30,881 nt of DNA, taken from contig JAQUTM010000004.1 of assembly GCA_028694405.1 (NCBI GenBank), positions 1 to 30,881 of the forward strand, in the 5' to 3' direction. A program made the translations under genes and the position numbers. Source of the stretch: Oscillospiraceae bacterium (GTDB lineage Bacteria; Bacillota; Clostridia; Oscillospirales; Ruminococcaceae). Each line of letters begins with the position of its first letter. Within the stretch, counting starts at the first letter, position 1. The notes beneath the pieces are model-generated. The model was not told the origin of the DNA and ran no database searches. It was given only the letters and a program-made list of their open reading frames with translations. Of the stretch, positions 30,833-30,881 are shown one piece after another.

Positions 30833-30881
30833 TTAAAATGGTTCCAGCAGCTGCTTGCCGCCTTTTGCGCTTTTTTCTGTA
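30833..30881 (-). CDS. Possible C-terminal end of a protein cut by the right edge
   Basis: One minus-strand frame is open from the right edge to a TAA at 30833-30835 and ends EKSAKGGKQLLEPF. The ending looks coding and directly precedes the tRNA-Glu gene by 2 bp. Only 16 residues are visible, so this is tentative. Confidence 0.25.
   Translation of the reverse strand, partial: TEKSAKGGKQLLEPF

Noticed and set aside
1..30881. CRISPR arrays, transposases, phage genes, integrases or att sites
   Set aside because: No regularly spaced repeats and no such proteins in any frame.

Overview
The window reads as a chromosomal core segment of a fermentative, Gram-positive anaerobe of the class Clostridia, probably close to the Oscillospiraceae/Ruminococcaceae. 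The reasons are the family mix (AdhE under apparent Rex control, PTS enzyme I, DegV, a PF06541-type membrane protein, an LCP-like protein, an ECF sigma/anti-sigma pair), strong AGGAGG ribosome binding sites with frequent TTG and GTG starts, AT-rich intergenic DNA, and many hairpin-plus-T-run terminators. I see no phage, transposase, CRISPR array or plasmid gene. The placement is inference from gene content only.

Layout. 1-3140: a glycolytic operon on the minus strand, pgk-tpiA-gpmI, with gpmI cut by the left edge. 3249-4775: a two-gene minus-strand operon (coiled-coil/zinc-ribbon protein, then a polytopic membrane protein). 4843-6186: a Y-family polymerase whose terminator is partly built from its own last codons. 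6236-9438: a glycerophosphodiesterase, then a sigma/anti-sigma operon with ATGA overlap. 9552-11796: an OmpR-type response regulator and its histidine kinase. 11820-12934: a DUF2804 protein. 13022-15850: adhE with two Rex-type operators, one overlapping the promoter.

15937-16081 is an inverted-repeat element. Then come, on the minus strand, a DHH phosphoesterase, a DegV fatty-acid-binding protein and PTS enzyme I (16089-19871). 20136-22571 holds a small CxxC thioredoxin-fold protein, a cysteine-rich small protein with a possible sporulation promoter, and a GHL10-type glycosidase. 22640-26459 holds a MATE transporter, an MFS transporter and a threonine aldolase. 26549-28997 has a 51-residue unknown protein, an LCP-like protein without the usual arginine, a 430-bp AT-rich gap with DnaA-box-like repeats, and a cyclophilin/GtrA pair. 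29072-30458 has a Cof-type HAD phosphatase behind a 29-residue membrane peptide, and a DUF1232 protein. The right edge carries tRNA-Asn and tRNA-Glu.

Working together: pgk/tpiA/gpmI, ptsI and adhE form the sugar-uptake, glycolysis and NADH-reoxidation side of a fermenter, with Rex as the visible redox switch. The sigma/anti-sigma pair, two-component system, GHL10 enzyme, LCP-like protein and GtrA protein point to envelope sensing and surface polymers. I did not find a clearly new multi-gene system. The most interesting leads are regulatory sites, two very small genes, a coding-sequence terminator and the degenerate LCP-like protein.
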